From Pedobacter sp. PLR (lineage in GTDB: Bacteria > Bacteroidota > Bacteroidia > Sphingobacteriales > Sphingobacteriaceae): DNA of 64,000 nucleotides. The stretch is taken from assembly GCF_026239675.1 (NCBI RefSeq), contig NZ_JAPIVQ010000008.1, positions 1-64,000 on the forward strand, read 5' to 3'. How positions within the stretch are numbered: the stretch's first letter is position 1; every line of letters begins with the position of its first letter. The notes under the pieces were generated by a model, which was given only the letters and a program-made list of their open reading frames with translations, ran no database searches and was not told where the DNA came from. Position numbers and translations under genes: made by a program. Of the stretch, positions 10,380-18,504 are shown piece after piece.

Positions 10380-10442
10380 TATTTGAAAGTTTAGACTAAA
10401 GCTAACATTCAAATATGTAGTAATTCTGTAGTCGATTTCTAA

Positions 10443-11183
10443 CTAAAAGGTTCCCGACATAGAAAACCCAATTGTTTTCTGCTGGTAAGCTGGCATCAGG
10501 TTAAAATTACTTTGTTTTCGGCCCATGATGAGCTTTTTAAGCTGAGGATAAACCAGATAACCCAATTTAGCGGACAAAATACCCACGCCGGCACCTGCTA
10601 CGACATCACTTACCCAATGTTTATTATTATAGAGTCTGAAAATTCCGGTAGTTGTGGCCACTGCATAACCAGCGTACCCAATCCATGGAGAGACGTCTTT
10701 ATATTCCTGTTTTAAGAATTCTGCCGCTAAAAAGGAAGTCGCACTATGGCCGGAAGGAAAAGAATCATATCCACTGCCATCAGGACGGAGCCTGTGGGAC
10801 TGCTTTTTAGCGAAAGCCACCACTCCAGTCATAATTCCCATAGACACTACATAATTACCAGTAGCATCCAGATAACTGTTCCTGCCTTTTACCCCTGCCA
10901 GATTAAGGCCATAAACCGCCAGTGCCGGCACATAACGCATAAAATCGTCTGCACGTTTGGAGAAAAGCGGATGATCTTCCTGAAGTTCTGCCTGAGTAGT
11001 ACGGTCTAAATCTCTGATAAAATTATCTCCTTTTGCCATCAGGCCATACCCAATAAATACGGCAGGTATAATAAAAGGGGCAATTTTAACTTTATTCGGG
11101 TTTGCCAATGAATCGGCCTGCTGGCCTTTGCTGATCAGCGAAAAACACAACATTAGCAAAAGGCTACACTTCAATCTCAACAT
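10443..11183 (-). CDS. PAP2-family membrane-associated phosphatase (tandem paralogue)
   Basis: Second of two neighbouring PAP2 proteins, sharing long identical stretches (AELQEDHPLF, EFLKQEYKDVSPW, NNKHW.SDVV). Motifs K-x6-RP (KKQSHRLRP), PSGH and R-x5-H-x3-D are intact. The start at 11183 follows a TAnnTTTG box at 11201-11208 and gives a signal peptide (MLRLKCSLLLMLCFSLISKGQ); the TTG-started longer frame would begin upstream of the predicted transcript. First gene of a probable five-gene operon: PAP2, PAP2, TolC-like, adaptor, RND. The duplication looks recent. Confidence 0.87.
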   Translation of the reverse strand: MLRLKCSLLLMLCFSLISKGQQADSLANPNKVKIAPFIIPAVFIGYGLMAKGDNFIRDLDRTTQAELQEDHPLFSKRADDFMRYVPALAVYGLNLAGVKGRNSYLDATGNYVVSMGIMTGVVAFAKKQSHRLRPDGSGYDSFPSGHSATSFLAAEFLKQEYKDVSPWIGYAGYAVATTTGIFRLYNNKHWVSDVVAGAGVGILSAKLGYLVYPQLKKLIMGRKQSNFNLMPAYQQKTIGFSMSGTF

Positions 11184-11200
11184 TATTCTAAGTTCTTTTT

Positions 11201-11208
11201 CAAAACTA
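11201..11208 (-). promoter_or_regulatory. -7 element ahead of PAP2/efflux operon
   Basis: Minus strand reads TAGTTTTG, an exact TAnnTTTG match, 18 bases upstream of the ATG at 11183. No TTG at ideal spacing was found. It supports the shorter start and a short leader. Confidence 0.5.
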
Positions 11209-11338
11209 CCGTTCAATTCTGTAGCAATTCTGTGGGTTAAAGCCTTAATTTAGGCTTTAATTTCAAATTTACAAAAATCAAAAGGATTGATGGCATCATA
11301 AATGTGCCTACCTTCAAAACAGAAAAAAAACACCTGAT

Positions 11339-12172
11339 ATGTCTAAAATTCAATTCACACTGGATCAATTGTTAATGAGCTTATTAGCTCGTATACCTTC
11401 TTTTTTAACAGCGATCATCACTTTGCTTATCGGCTTATGGCTGATAAAATTCCTGATCCGCTTTTTAACGAATCGCTTTACAAAAGGAAGAATTGACATT
11501 TCACTATCCAGCTTCCTGTTGAGTGTGATCAAAGCAGTACTTTATATCCTGTTGATATTAACCGTTGCTTCTACATTAGGTATCCAAACCACCTCTTTCG
11601 TTGCGGTTTTAGGCGCGGCCGGTCTGGCAGTAGGTTTAGCCTTACAAGGCAGTCTATCCAATTTTGCTGGTGGCGTCCTGATCTTACTGTTTAAACCATT
11701 TAGAGTTGGACATGCGATATCTTCAAATAACGGGGTAAGTGGAACGGTAATGAAAATTGACATTCTGTATACTACGCTACAAGCAGGTAATGGCACCACG
11801 CTATATGCTCCGAATGGTCCTTTGGCCAATGCCGTGATCAACAACTTAACCGATAACGAAACCAGAATGATGGAATACGTAATTGGTGTATCCTACGATT
11901 CCGATGTTAATACCGCCAGAAACGTGATTACAAAAGTTTTAGCCGCAGATCCGCAGATTCTTAAAGATCCGGAACCTAAGGTATTGGTAACTGCATTAGC
12001 CGACAGCTCTATCAGCCTGACTATCCGTGCCTGGGCAAAGAACACTGAATTCTGGCCGGTATACCACAGGAATTTTCAAATGATTAAAGAAGAACTGGAT
12101 AAAAACAGCATTGGGATTCCATATCCGCAACGTGAGGTCCATGTGATTACAGGAACCGAAACTGTAAAGTAG
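11339..12172 (+). CDS. mscS: Small-conductance mechanosensitive channel (MscS family)
   Basis: Inner-membrane channel that releases solutes on hypo-osmotic shock. 277 residues, close to E. coli MscS. Helices at about 15-40 and 58-80, then the glycine/alanine-rich pore helix TM3 (GAAGLAVGLALQG, then NFAGG) leading into LLFKPF and the cytoplasmic beta domain (residues about 120-270). Starts at ATG 11339 after an A-rich stretch; divergent from the PAP2/efflux operon, convergent with fabF. Confidence 0.93.
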   Translation: MSKIQFTLDQLLMSLLARIPSFLTAIITLLIGLWLIKFLIRFLTNRFTKGRIDISLSSFLLSVIKAVLYILLILTVASTLGIQTTSFVAVLGAAGLAVGLALQGSLSNFAGGVLILLFKPFRVGHAISSNNGVSGTVMKIDILYTTLQAGNGTTLYAPNGPLANAVINNLTDNETRMMEYVIGVSYDSDVNTARNVITKVLAADPQILKDPEPKVLVTALADSSISLTIRAWAKNTEFWPVYHRNFQMIKEELDKNSIGIPYPQREVHVITGTETVK

Positions 12173-12196
12173 GTCCCTAAAGAAATCAATGTATAC

Positions 12197-12234
12197 GAAA
12201 AACGAGCATACCTTTTGGGTACGCTCGTTTTTTA
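12197..12234. terminator. Bidirectional terminator between mscS and fabF
   Basis: Stem ACGAGC-a-TACC (12202-12212) pairs with GGTA-c-GCTCGT, with A-run before and TTTTTT after, so it can serve both convergent genes. Confidence 0.85.
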
Positions 12235-12272
12235 TGCGCTTATCTGAAGATGGATTAACCCACTTCTTTAGC

Positions 12273-13526
12273 TTATTTACCTTCGTATTTTTTGAAGATT
12301 GATGTTGCAGTATGCCCACCAAAACCAAAGGTATTGTTCATTACATAGTTAATCTTTTTAGCTACTGACTTACCTAAAACGATGTGTAATCCTGCCGGGA
12401 TTGCTTCATCAAGTGTTTCAGTATTGGTAGTACCAGGAACCATATCATGCTGAGCAGACAGCACACTGATCACCGCTTCAAGGGCACCTGCTGCACCCAA
12501 TAAATGGCCGGTCATAGATTTTGTTCCGCTAATCAATACCGGAGCATCATTAAATACTTTTTTAATACCGATCAGCTCGCTTAAATCACCAAGACCTGTT
12601 GAAGTTGCGTGAGCATTGATATAATCGATTTGTTCTGGTTGAATTCCGGCATCAGCTAATGCTTTTTTCATTCCTTGTACAGCACCTAATCCTTCAGGAT
12701 GCGTTCCTGTTAAGTGGTAAGCATCAGCAGCCATACCGCCACCAACCATCTCACCATAAATAGTCGCGCCTCTGGCAATCGCGTAATCGTAATCTTCAAG
12801 GATCAATGCAGCAGCACCTTCCGCAATCACAAAACCATCTCTGTCTTTGTCAAATGGACGTGAAGCATTTTCCGGCTGATCATTTCTTTTCGATAATGCC
12901 TGAGCAGCATTAAATCCTCCAACAGAAGAATCTGTGATTGCTGCTTCAGAACCACCTGCAATCATGATATTTGCCTTTCCTAATCTGATGGTATCAAAAG
13001 CACTGATAATAGCAGTGTTTGAAGATGCACAAGCAGAAACCGTACAATAGTTTGGTCCATGCAGGCTGTTACGGATAGAAATTACTCCCGCAGCAATGTC
13101 CACAATCATTTTAGGAATAAAATAAGGGCTGAATCTTGGAGTACCATCACCCGAGTGATATTCTTTCAATTGTTGTTCAAAAGTACCGATTCCTCCATTT
13201 CCGGTTGCCCAGATCACACCTACTTCACAACGGTCTTCTTCAGACATGGTAGAAAAATCTAGTCCGGCAGCTTTAATAGCCTGATCACTTGCTGCAATAG
13301 CATACTGAGTGTAGACATCATACTTTCTGACTTCTTTTTTCTCCAGGTAATCTTCTGCGTTAAAGTCTTTGACCTCACAGGCAAAATGAGTTTTAAATTT
13401 GGTAGAATCAAACTTTGTGATTGGTCCTACGCCACTCTTACCTGCAAGAATATTCTTCCACAATTCATCTACAGAATTTCCTAATGGACTAACAACACCC
13501 ATTCCGGTTACGACTACTCTTTTCAT
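12273..13526 (-). CDS. fabF: 3-oxoacyl-ACP synthase II (FabF-type)
   Basis: Condensing enzyme that elongates acyl-ACP with malonyl-ACP in fatty acid synthesis. 417 residues, full family length. Catalytic triad visible: Cys166 (SACASS), His306 (NAHATST) and His341 (MTGHLLGAAGA), and the C-terminal GFGG loop (NNTFGFGGHTA). Not next to acpP here; instead it lies 52 bases downstream of a hotdog thioesterase. Whether it serves housekeeping synthesis or a specialised lipid cannot be told; the sequence looks like an ordinary FabF. Confidence 0.93.
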   Translation of the reverse strand: MKRVVVTGMGVVSPLGNSVDELWKNILAGKSGVGPITKFDSTKFKTHFACEVKDFNAEDYLEKKEVRKYDVYTQYAIAASDQAIKAAGLDFSTMSEEDRCEVGVIWATGNGGIGTFEQQLKEYHSGDGTPRFSPYFIPKMIVDIAAGVISIRNSLHGPNYCTVSACASSNTAIISAFDTIRLGKANIMIAGGSEAAITDSSVGGFNAAQALSKRNDQPENASRPFDKDRDGFVIAEGAAALILEDYDYAIARGATIYGEMVGGGMAADAYHLTGTHPEGLGAVQGMKKALADAGIQPEQIDYINAHATSTGLGDLSELIGIKKVFNDAPVLISGTKSMTGHLLGAAGALEAVISVLSAQHDMVPGTTNTETLDEAIPAGLHIVLGKSVAKKINYVMNNTFGFGGHTATSIFKKYEGK

Positions 13527-13578
13527 CCTATTTTTTATTTTATTTAATATTGTTTGTGGCTAACAGCCATTATATCTT

Positions 13579-14043
13579 CTATACTTTATTTGTGATCTGT
13601 AATTCTTCCGGTTTTTTTCTTTCCGTCCGAAGCAGATTACTATGGCCTTTGGCAATGAGCCGCGTTCTGTTTTCATTCCAGACTTCGCAGGTTACATTGG
13701 CAATTTGCCGGCCTTTCTTCACCATTATGGTTTCTGCAATGATCAGCTCTCCTTCTTTCGCAGCAGCGAAATAATCTACCACCAGGTTGATCGTTACATA
13801 ATAATGCGGTTCATCATAGGCAAACAGCGTAGCACCGATGGCATCATCAATAATGGCAGCGGTGATTCCGCCATGTAAGATTCCCATTGGATTCGTCATT
13901 TCTTTCCTCACCTTATGCTGCAACACCAGCTTTCCTTTTTCTACAGCCAGAATCGTTGGTTTTAACCAGTTCAATACCGGCGATAAGGATGTATTCATCT
14001 CTTGTCCGATGTGCTGTATGAAAAATTCTGAGGGTTTAAGCAT
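13579..14043 (-). CDS. PaaI-like hotdog-fold thioesterase
   Basis: 154-residue single hotdog domain with the family signature MGILHGGITAAIIDDAIG (LHGG plus downstream Asp). Members hydrolyse acyl-CoA or aryl-CoA thioesters. Directly upstream of fabF on the same strand, so probably co-transcribed and linked with acyl chain metabolism. Substrate unknown. Confidence 0.85.
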   Translation of the reverse strand: MLKPSEFFIQHIGQEMNTSLSPVLNWLKPTILAVEKGKLVLQHKVRKEMTNPMGILHGGITAAIIDDAIGATLFAYDEPHYYVTINLVVDYFAAAKEGELIIAETIMVKKGRQIANVTCEVWNENRTRLIAKGHSNLLRTERKKPEELQITNKV

Positions 14044-14093
14044 CTGTCAGTTTTAAATTATGGTGAATTGGAGAAGATTTTTAGATCCATGCA

Positions 14094-14119
14094 GCTCTGG
14101 ACGCTATAAATTCCAGAGC
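14094..14119. repeat. 8-bp inverted repeat
   Basis: GCTCTGGA (14094-14101) and TCCAGAGC (14112-14119) separated by 10 bases, between the thioesterase gene and the upstream membrane protein gene. No T-run follows on either strand, so it may be a binding site or RNA hairpin rather than a terminator. Confidence 0.5.
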
Positions 14120-14179
14120 GCAAATATACCCACCCTTAGTTGAAAAACAAACTAAAAGGCCGAATGAATGCGGAAAAGA

Positions 14180-14647
14180 CTAGTAAACAGAATCGCTTTT
14201 CCCGTATTCTACTGTTGCCGGCTCAGCTAAAGCCTGAGTTTGAACAGCTATTTTCTCGTTTTCTATTGCAGTTAGCCCTTTATTGATTTCATTATACATA
14301 TCTAAAGCCTCCGGATGCAAGGCAAGTATTCCGTTCACCTGTTGCGTATTTCCTACAGCCAATTGCTCATTTAACAAGATAACATCCGAAACATTCAATT
14401 GTTTATTTTCAAATTTAGCTGTCCAGTGGTTGATGAAACCGGCCATTTGTTTAGTTTCCATTTCCAGGGTAACAGGGCTAAGGCTCTTTTTCAGCATTTC
14501 AGCTTCGTAGCTGCCCGGATTGCAGGAAGGATTAAAAGCCTTAAGAAAAGGCATATTAAATTTGTTTAATTTTCTGAACGAGCTGAAAAGGTAAGGAACA
14601 GCGACAAGCGTGATTAGAATTAGAGCGCCAATTGTAAAGTAGTTCAT
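14180..14647 (-). CDS. Hypothetical protein with N-terminal membrane helix
   Basis: 155 residues, not recognised. One N-terminal hydrophobic helix (FTIGALILITLVAVPYLF, residues 4-21) followed by a soluble, mostly helical part rich in Glu, Asn and Gln. No Cys pairs or catalytic motif. Starts with ATG at 14647; stands alone, divergent from the GntR-type gene. Probably membrane-anchored with the soluble part facing one side. Confidence 0.65.
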   Translation of the reverse strand: MNYFTIGALILITLVAVPYLFSSFRKLNKFNMPFLKAFNPSCNPGSYEAEMLKKSLSPVTLEMETKQMAGFINHWTAKFENKQLNVSDVILLNEQLAVGNTQQVNGILALHPEALDMYNEINKGLTAIENEKIAVQTQALAEPATVEYGKSDSVY

Positions 14648-14828
14648 ATTTAAGGTTTGATTTGATCTTTTCGTTGATACCGTACAAGGGTATGACAGGC
14701 AAAAGTAATAGAAAAATGAAGAATATTAATACTCCCTCAGTCATGTACACACATAACAGCAACAAATTGACGCTTTTAGCCGCAGTAAATTTCGTTAAAT
14801 GAGGAACTTAAGCTCAGGAAAGCATAGA

Positions 14829-14859
14829 TTGCAGTTCCATACATTTTTTTATAAGTTTG
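14829..14859 (+). promoter_or_regulatory. Promoter of the GntR/UTRA gene
   Basis: TTG at 14829-14831 and TAAGTTTG at 14852-14859 are spaced 20 bases, a full match to the Bacteroidota promoter pattern. The expected transcription start (about 14866) is downstream of the ATG at 14861, so translation probably begins at the ATG at 14885. Confidence 0.7.
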
Positions 14860-14884
14860 TATGGCACGCTATACACGTATATAC

Positions 14885-15619
14885 ATGAGTTATAAAATAG
14901 ACCACAAAAGCCCTATTCCCCTGCATATTCAGGCAGAACAACTGTTAAGAACGCTGATCAAAGAGCAGGAATATCAGGATGGAAAGATGTTACCGAATGA
15001 GGTGGAACTGGCGAAAGTGCTGGCCATCTCCCGCACCACCTTGCGTTTGGCCATCAATAAATTGGTATATGAGGAACTTTTAGTCCGCAAAAAAGGGGTA
15101 GGCACTAAGGTTTCAAGTGGAAAGTATAGTTCGAAATCTAAAAACTGGCTGAGTTTTTCACAGGAAATGACTGCCAGAGGTATTCCGGTGAAGAACTTCG
15201 AATTACACATCAGCTGGGTGTATCCGGATCAGTTCATTGCTAATTTCTTCGACATCAAGACCGACAGGAAAATCCTTAAAATGGAGCGTTTGAGGGGAAA
15301 GGTGAATGATCCTTTTGTATATTTCATCTCTTATTTCCATCCGAGAATTGGATTGACAGGAGAAGAAGACTTCAAAAGACCGCTTTATGAAATCCTGGAG
15401 CAGGATTACCATACCATTGCAGAGCTATCCAAAGAAGAGATCTCTGCTATTGCAGCGGATAAATTTACGGCTACAAAGCTGGAAGCAGAGGTTGGATCTC
15501 CCATCCTATTGAGAAAAAGATTCGTTTACGACCAATCAGAGCGCCCTTTGGAATACAATTTAGGATATTACAAGGCAAACAGCTTTACCTATGTGGTAGA
15601 AAGCCGCAGAACCGATTAA
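14885..15619 (+). CDS. GntR-family transcriptional regulator with UTRA domain
   Basis: DNA-binding regulator of the HutC/UTRA branch. Winged helix at about residues 5-75 (PLHIQAEQLL, then LPNEVELAKVLAISRTTLR), UTRA ligand-binding domain at about 90-240. Start chosen at 14885 because the promoter lies across the upstream ATG at 14861. UTRA members usually sense sugars or small metabolites; the target is unknown because no catabolic operon is adjacent. It ends 10 bases before the convergent receiver gene. Confidence 0.88.
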   Translation: MSYKIDHKSPIPLHIQAEQLLRTLIKEQEYQDGKMLPNEVELAKVLAISRTTLRLAINKLVYEELLVRKKGVGTKVSSGKYSSKSKNWLSFSQEMTARGIPVKNFELHISWVYPDQFIANFFDIKTDRKILKMERLRGKVNDPFVYFISYFHPRIGLTGEEDFKRPLYEILEQDYHTIAELSKEEISAIAADKFTATKLEAEVGSPILLRKRFVYDQSERPLEYNLGYYKANSFTYVVESRRTD

Positions 15620-15629
15620 TGAATCCTTA

Positions 15630-16100
15630 TCAATTCAGATCAAAACGAGGGGAAACCGGGGCATGCTGCCGCAATTGACTACAGTCTTTCAAAAAGCAAT
15701 TTACCGTTCTCAAAAGGGTGTTTATGGTAAAAGGTTTCTGTAGAAAGGCATCACATGCATTGGAGGGTATCAGCACCTTAGGAAAGCTGGAGTACATGAT
15801 CACCGGAATTTCGCAGGTATGTCGCTGCATCCTTAACTGGCTGCAGAGCTCGCCTCCGGTTAACCAGGGTAACAGGTACTCCGTCAGCACTAAATCGGGA
15901 TTGAAGTTCTCTGCAATCGGCATAATATCATCTACCTGATGATAGATTTTATGATTAAAACCCAATTTCCAAAAAACACGGGATATCCTTTCACAAAGAA
16001 TTTTATCATTGTCTACAATAATTATTCTTGGCGACCGGCTTTGTAAAATAGGATAACTTTCCGGTCTATATTGTTGTTGCAAATTTACCATGAGAATCAT
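15630..16100 (-). CDS. Single-domain response regulator with Glu at the phospho-acceptor site
   Basis: 156 residues: receiver domain from about residue 24 to 145 with no output domain. The acidic pocket (Asp30, Asp32 in IIIVDND), Ser104 (MYSS) and Lys122 (FLQKPF) fit the CheY fold, but the place of the phosphorylated Asp is Glu74 (PDLVLTEYLLP). In other receivers such a change mimics phosphorylation or blocks it. A second in-frame ATG at 16091 is an alternative start. No partner kinase is adjacent; the gene is convergent with the GntR-type regulator. Confidence 0.82.
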   Translation of the reverse strand: MILMVNLQQQYRPESYPILQSRSPRIIIVDNDKILCERISRVFWKLGFNHKIYHQVDDIMPIAENFNPDLVLTEYLLPWLTGGELCSQLRMQRHTCEIPVIMYSSFPKVLIPSNACDAFLQKPFTINTLLRTVNCFLKDCSQLRQHAPVSPRFDLN

Positions 16101-16357
16101 TTTTTTTATAAATTTACAACAATTAACCGCGCTGGATACCCGTTTTTATACGGTTATATATTTGAACAAATACCTGTTTTACAGGTGATTAAAACCATCA
16201 GCATTTAAAGTAGCCGAACTCAATACTTAAAACAGCCTATGCTGACAAGTCTGGCAGGTTCAGCTCTTTTGAAGTAATTAAAGGAATCCAGGCAGATCAG
16301 TAGCCGGCATCGGAATGAAGCTCATGAGCAGAAATCCGCCTATAATGTAAGAAACGA

Positions 16358-16729
16358 TTAAAATTGGATTGGTTTCTTAGGATTCAGATCCCCGCAAGTA
16401 TACTTATTACTTACTGGTTTCAGCAACATATATACACCGAGTCCGATTAACACCAATGCGCCTTTAAATCCAGACAGGTCAATGAATGACAGGTCGCCCA
16501 AAGTATAAATCCCTCCGATGATGACCATAATCAGCCAGCCGGAAACCTTAAAATCTTTACGATACCCCATCCATAATCCCACACCAAGCAGAATCGTGTG
16601 CCATGACAATAGCCAATCTGGGAACTCCAGCCCCAGATTATCGAGTATCATGAGTAATCCGATCGCCAGAATACCTGATCCTGCAACGATATGAAAGTTT
16701 AGTTTGTTTGTTTTCCCTTGCGTTTCCAT
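16358..16729 (-). CDS. Small four-helix membrane protein (LiaI/LiaF-like transmembrane region)
   Basis: About 123 residues from the ATG at 16729 (METQGK); the longer frame begins with TTG. Four hydrophobic segments: GSGILAIGLLMILDNLG, WHTILLGVGLWMG, GWLIMVIIGGIYTLG and ALVLIGLGVYMLL, resembling the transmembrane part of LiaF/LiaI or DUF5668 proteins, which respond to envelope stress. The cytoplasmic C-terminal LiaF domain is absent. Function here unknown. Confidence 0.7.
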   Translation of the reverse strand: METQGKTNKLNFHIVAGSGILAIGLLMILDNLGLEFPDWLLSWHTILLGVGLWMGYRKDFKVSGWLIMVIIGGIYTLGDLSFIDLSGFKGALVLIGLGVYMLLKPVSNKYTCGDLNPKKPIQF

Positions 16730-16843
16730 AATTGTTTTTTTCTTCAAAACTAGGGCGCAGGGCAATGCAGATCAAGCGGTCTTGTTCGTACCTACGTCTA
16801 CCATCGGTAAAAGGAGGAAAAACACCGGTAGACCGCTTGTCAG

Positions 16844-17425
16844 TTAAACCTTAATTCTTTCAACAACCGGTGTATTGGTGGCCGTATTGATTCCGCTAAG
16901 TTCTACATATTTCACATTAGGCAACCAGAAAGAGCCTCCTTCGATCCTGACAAAGATCTTAGACAATTCAATTCTCTTGTTATTTACCGTTACATATACA
17001 TGAAACTTTTGATCCTCTTTTGATTGCATCAGATACATTGGGATTTTCTTATGAGACACAAAACGAATCTCATATTGATCTTTCCCCAGTGCTTTCGTCT
17101 GGATGCCATAGGCGAATTTCCTTTGGATATAGTTTAAATCTTTCTTCTCACCATTTTCGTCATAACGCAGCCAATATACCAGTATCGGTTCCGTTTTGCT
17201 GACCTCACCTCTGGCGTTTACATTCAGCTCATAAATGATGGTATTGGTATTCGGATCTCTTTGTAAATAGAACATCTGGTTCTTAATTCCTTTTGGCGTA
17301 GGGAACTTTAGCGGAGAAGGATTACTCCGGTCGGCAGTCTGTGCATTTACTGTTAAAAATGTACACAGAAAAATAAACCCAACTAAGCAGTTGCGGCTTA
17401 TTTTATTAAAAATCATAGAAGTCAT
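16844..17425 (-). CDS. DUF4833-type secreted protein
   Basis: 193 residues with a signal peptide ending in NAQ near residue 29 (LVGFIFLCTFLTVNAQ). The mature part begins FPTPKGIKNQMFYLQRD and is beta-rich, matching my recollection of the DUF4833 family, which has no known activity. Start ATG 17425; an in-frame ATG follows three codons later. A TAnnTTTG box lies about 60 bases upstream, and a 19-bp element shared with the tetR promoter lies 277 bases upstream, so control by that TetR protein is possible. Confidence 0.72.
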   Translation of the reverse strand: MTSMIFNKISRNCLVGFIFLCTFLTVNAQTADRSNPSPLKFPTPKGIKNQMFYLQRDPNTNTIIYELNVNARGEVSKTEPILVYWLRYDENGEKKDLNYIQRKFAYGIQTKALGKDQYEIRFVSHKKIPMYLMQSKEDQKFHVYVTVNNKRIELSKIFVRIEGGSFWLPNVKYVELSGINTATNTPVVERIKV

Positions 17426-17488
17426 GGTATAGTATATTTTACTCCATTAAGCAGCCCTGATATTAAGTCTGGAGGGAATAAGGTAAAG

Positions 17489-17496
17489 CAAAGCTA
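17489..17496 (-). promoter_or_regulatory. -7 element of the DUF4833 gene
   Basis: Minus strand reads TAGCTTTG, an exact TAnnTTTG match, 64 bases upstream of the ATG at 17425. No good -33 TTG at the right spacing. Confidence 0.4.
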
Positions 17497-17701
17497 TAGA
17501 TTTCTGAAAACAACTTATCCAGTTGATTGTCAAAATAATTAACAGAATTACATTTTTATCAGAAAACCTTAGCCTGTATTTCTTGTGATTTCCGGAACAT
17601 ATGGAATCAGCCCGCTCTTCTATTTAAGGTAAATAAACACATCGAACTAAAACACGTAAACAACTGAATATAAAATACATATATCATAGTTGATAATTTG
17701 T

Positions 17702-17720
17702 TTTAATCAAATGATTAACG
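17702..17720. repeat. 19-bp element downstream of tetR (copy A)
   Basis: TTTAATCAAATGATTAACG, identical to 18409-18427. The core is a near-palindrome (TTAATCA / TGATTAA overlapping). It starts 7 bases beyond the tetR stop codon and lies upstream of the DUF4833 gene. Likely a TetR operator, by analogy with copy B. Confidence 0.7.
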
Positions 17721-17727
17721 GTATTAA

Positions 17728-18354
17728 TCAGGCCTGTAAGGTTTTCAGCATGGCTTCCATCCAGATTGGAATCCAGTGTTTACGTTCTTCCATCAGCTGA
17801 TCAAATTCGGCTTTGCTCTGCTCAGCTGTACCCCTTAAAACCGGACTCGCTACAAAAGGAAAAACAAGCACACCAAGCATGTTCATGATAAAATGCATAG
17901 GCTCTACCTTCTTTTGAGTTGTGGCTTCCAGTTGCTTGTAAAAGTTTGATTGGGTAAGCATTTCCTTTACTACTACGTTGTCATCGAGCCTGGATGGGTT
18001 AGCCTTGATTTCAGTCAGGATGAATAAAGGAAGATCAGGATGCTTTTTTAACAAGTCTATATAGTGGATGGCGATCCCCGCAATCTTATCTTTAAGCACG
18101 GTGTTTACGTCGTTCAGGATCTCTTCTAATCCAACTAAAAACAGCTCCAGGCTTTCTGTCATGACCACTTCAAACAACTTCTCTTTACTTCTGAAATAGT
18201 AATTGAGCAAGGCGAGGTTAATTCCTGCTTCACTTGCAATATCACGGGTTCTTGTTGCCGCAAAACCCTTCTCTATAAATATTTTAGTAGCTGCTTCCTT
18301 AATCTTTTCTTCAGTAGTCAGCGCTACCGTCACTAATGTTTCTTTCTCTGCCAT
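17728..18354 (-). CDS. TetR-family transcriptional regulator
   Basis: 208 residues. N-terminal HTH (residues about 13-60: EKIKEAATKIFIEKGFAATRTRDIASEAGINLALLNYYFRSK in pattern), C-terminal ligand domain with YfiR/AefR-type features (LPLFILTEIKANP). Promoter with TTTG-N21-TATCTTTG at 18386-18418. An identical 19-bp element lies at the promoter and just past the stop codon. Expected to repress itself and possibly DUF4833; no efflux gene adjoins it. Confidence 0.9.
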   Translation of the reverse strand: MAEKETLVTVALTTEEKIKEAATKIFIEKGFAATRTRDIASEAGINLALLNYYFRSKEKLFEVVMTESLELFLVGLEEILNDVNTVLKDKIAGIAIHYIDLLKKHPDLPLFILTEIKANPSRLDDNVVVKEMLTQSNFYKQLEATTQKKVEPMHFIMNMLGVLVFPFVASPVLRGTAEQSKAEFDQLMEERKHWIPIWMEAMLKTLQA

Positions 18355-18385
18355 AGATCAATTGAGTATACTCATTAACTCTTCA

Positions 18386-18418
18386 CAAAGATAGAAAACC
18401 CTCCCCCGTTTAATCAAA
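18386..18418 (-). promoter_or_regulatory. Promoter of tetR
   Basis: On the minus strand TTTG (18415-18418) is followed after 21 bases by TATCTTTG (18386-18393), a textbook Bacteroidota promoter, 32 bases from the start codon. The -33 box sits within the 19-bp repeat copy B. Confidence 0.75.
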
Positions 18419-18427
18419 TGATTAACG
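18409..18427. repeat. 19-bp element at the tetR promoter (copy B)
   Basis: Same sequence and orientation as 17702-17720. On the minus strand the core reads GTTAATCATTTGATTAA(A), a palindrome overlapping the TTTG -33 box, the expected place for an autorepressor operator. Confidence 0.7.
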
Positions 18428-18449
18428 AAAATCTATCTCGTCATTTCAA

Positions 18450-18487
18450 AAAAAACGGGATGTGGCCATGACCACATCCCGTTTTAA
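18450..18487 (-). terminator. Terminator of the DUF5686 gene
   Basis: Perfect 11-bp stem ACGGGATGTGG (18455-18465) / CCACATCCCGT (18472-18482) with a 6-base loop; on the minus strand a T-run follows. Confidence 0.85.
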
Positions 18488-18504
18488 AATAGCTTGTCCG
18501 GAGC

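Larger units (their letters stand above)
17426..17727. other. Intergenic region between tetR and DUF4833 gene
   Basis: AT-rich, no gene seen. Contains a minus-strand TAGCTTTG box (17489-17496) and, next to the tetR stop codon, one copy of a 19-bp repeat (17702-17720). Confidence 0.6.

Noticed and set aside
16157..16164. Plus-strand TATATTTG promoter-like box
   Set aside because: No plus-strand gene follows; the genes around are on the minus strand, and a chance match is likely in AT-rich DNA.
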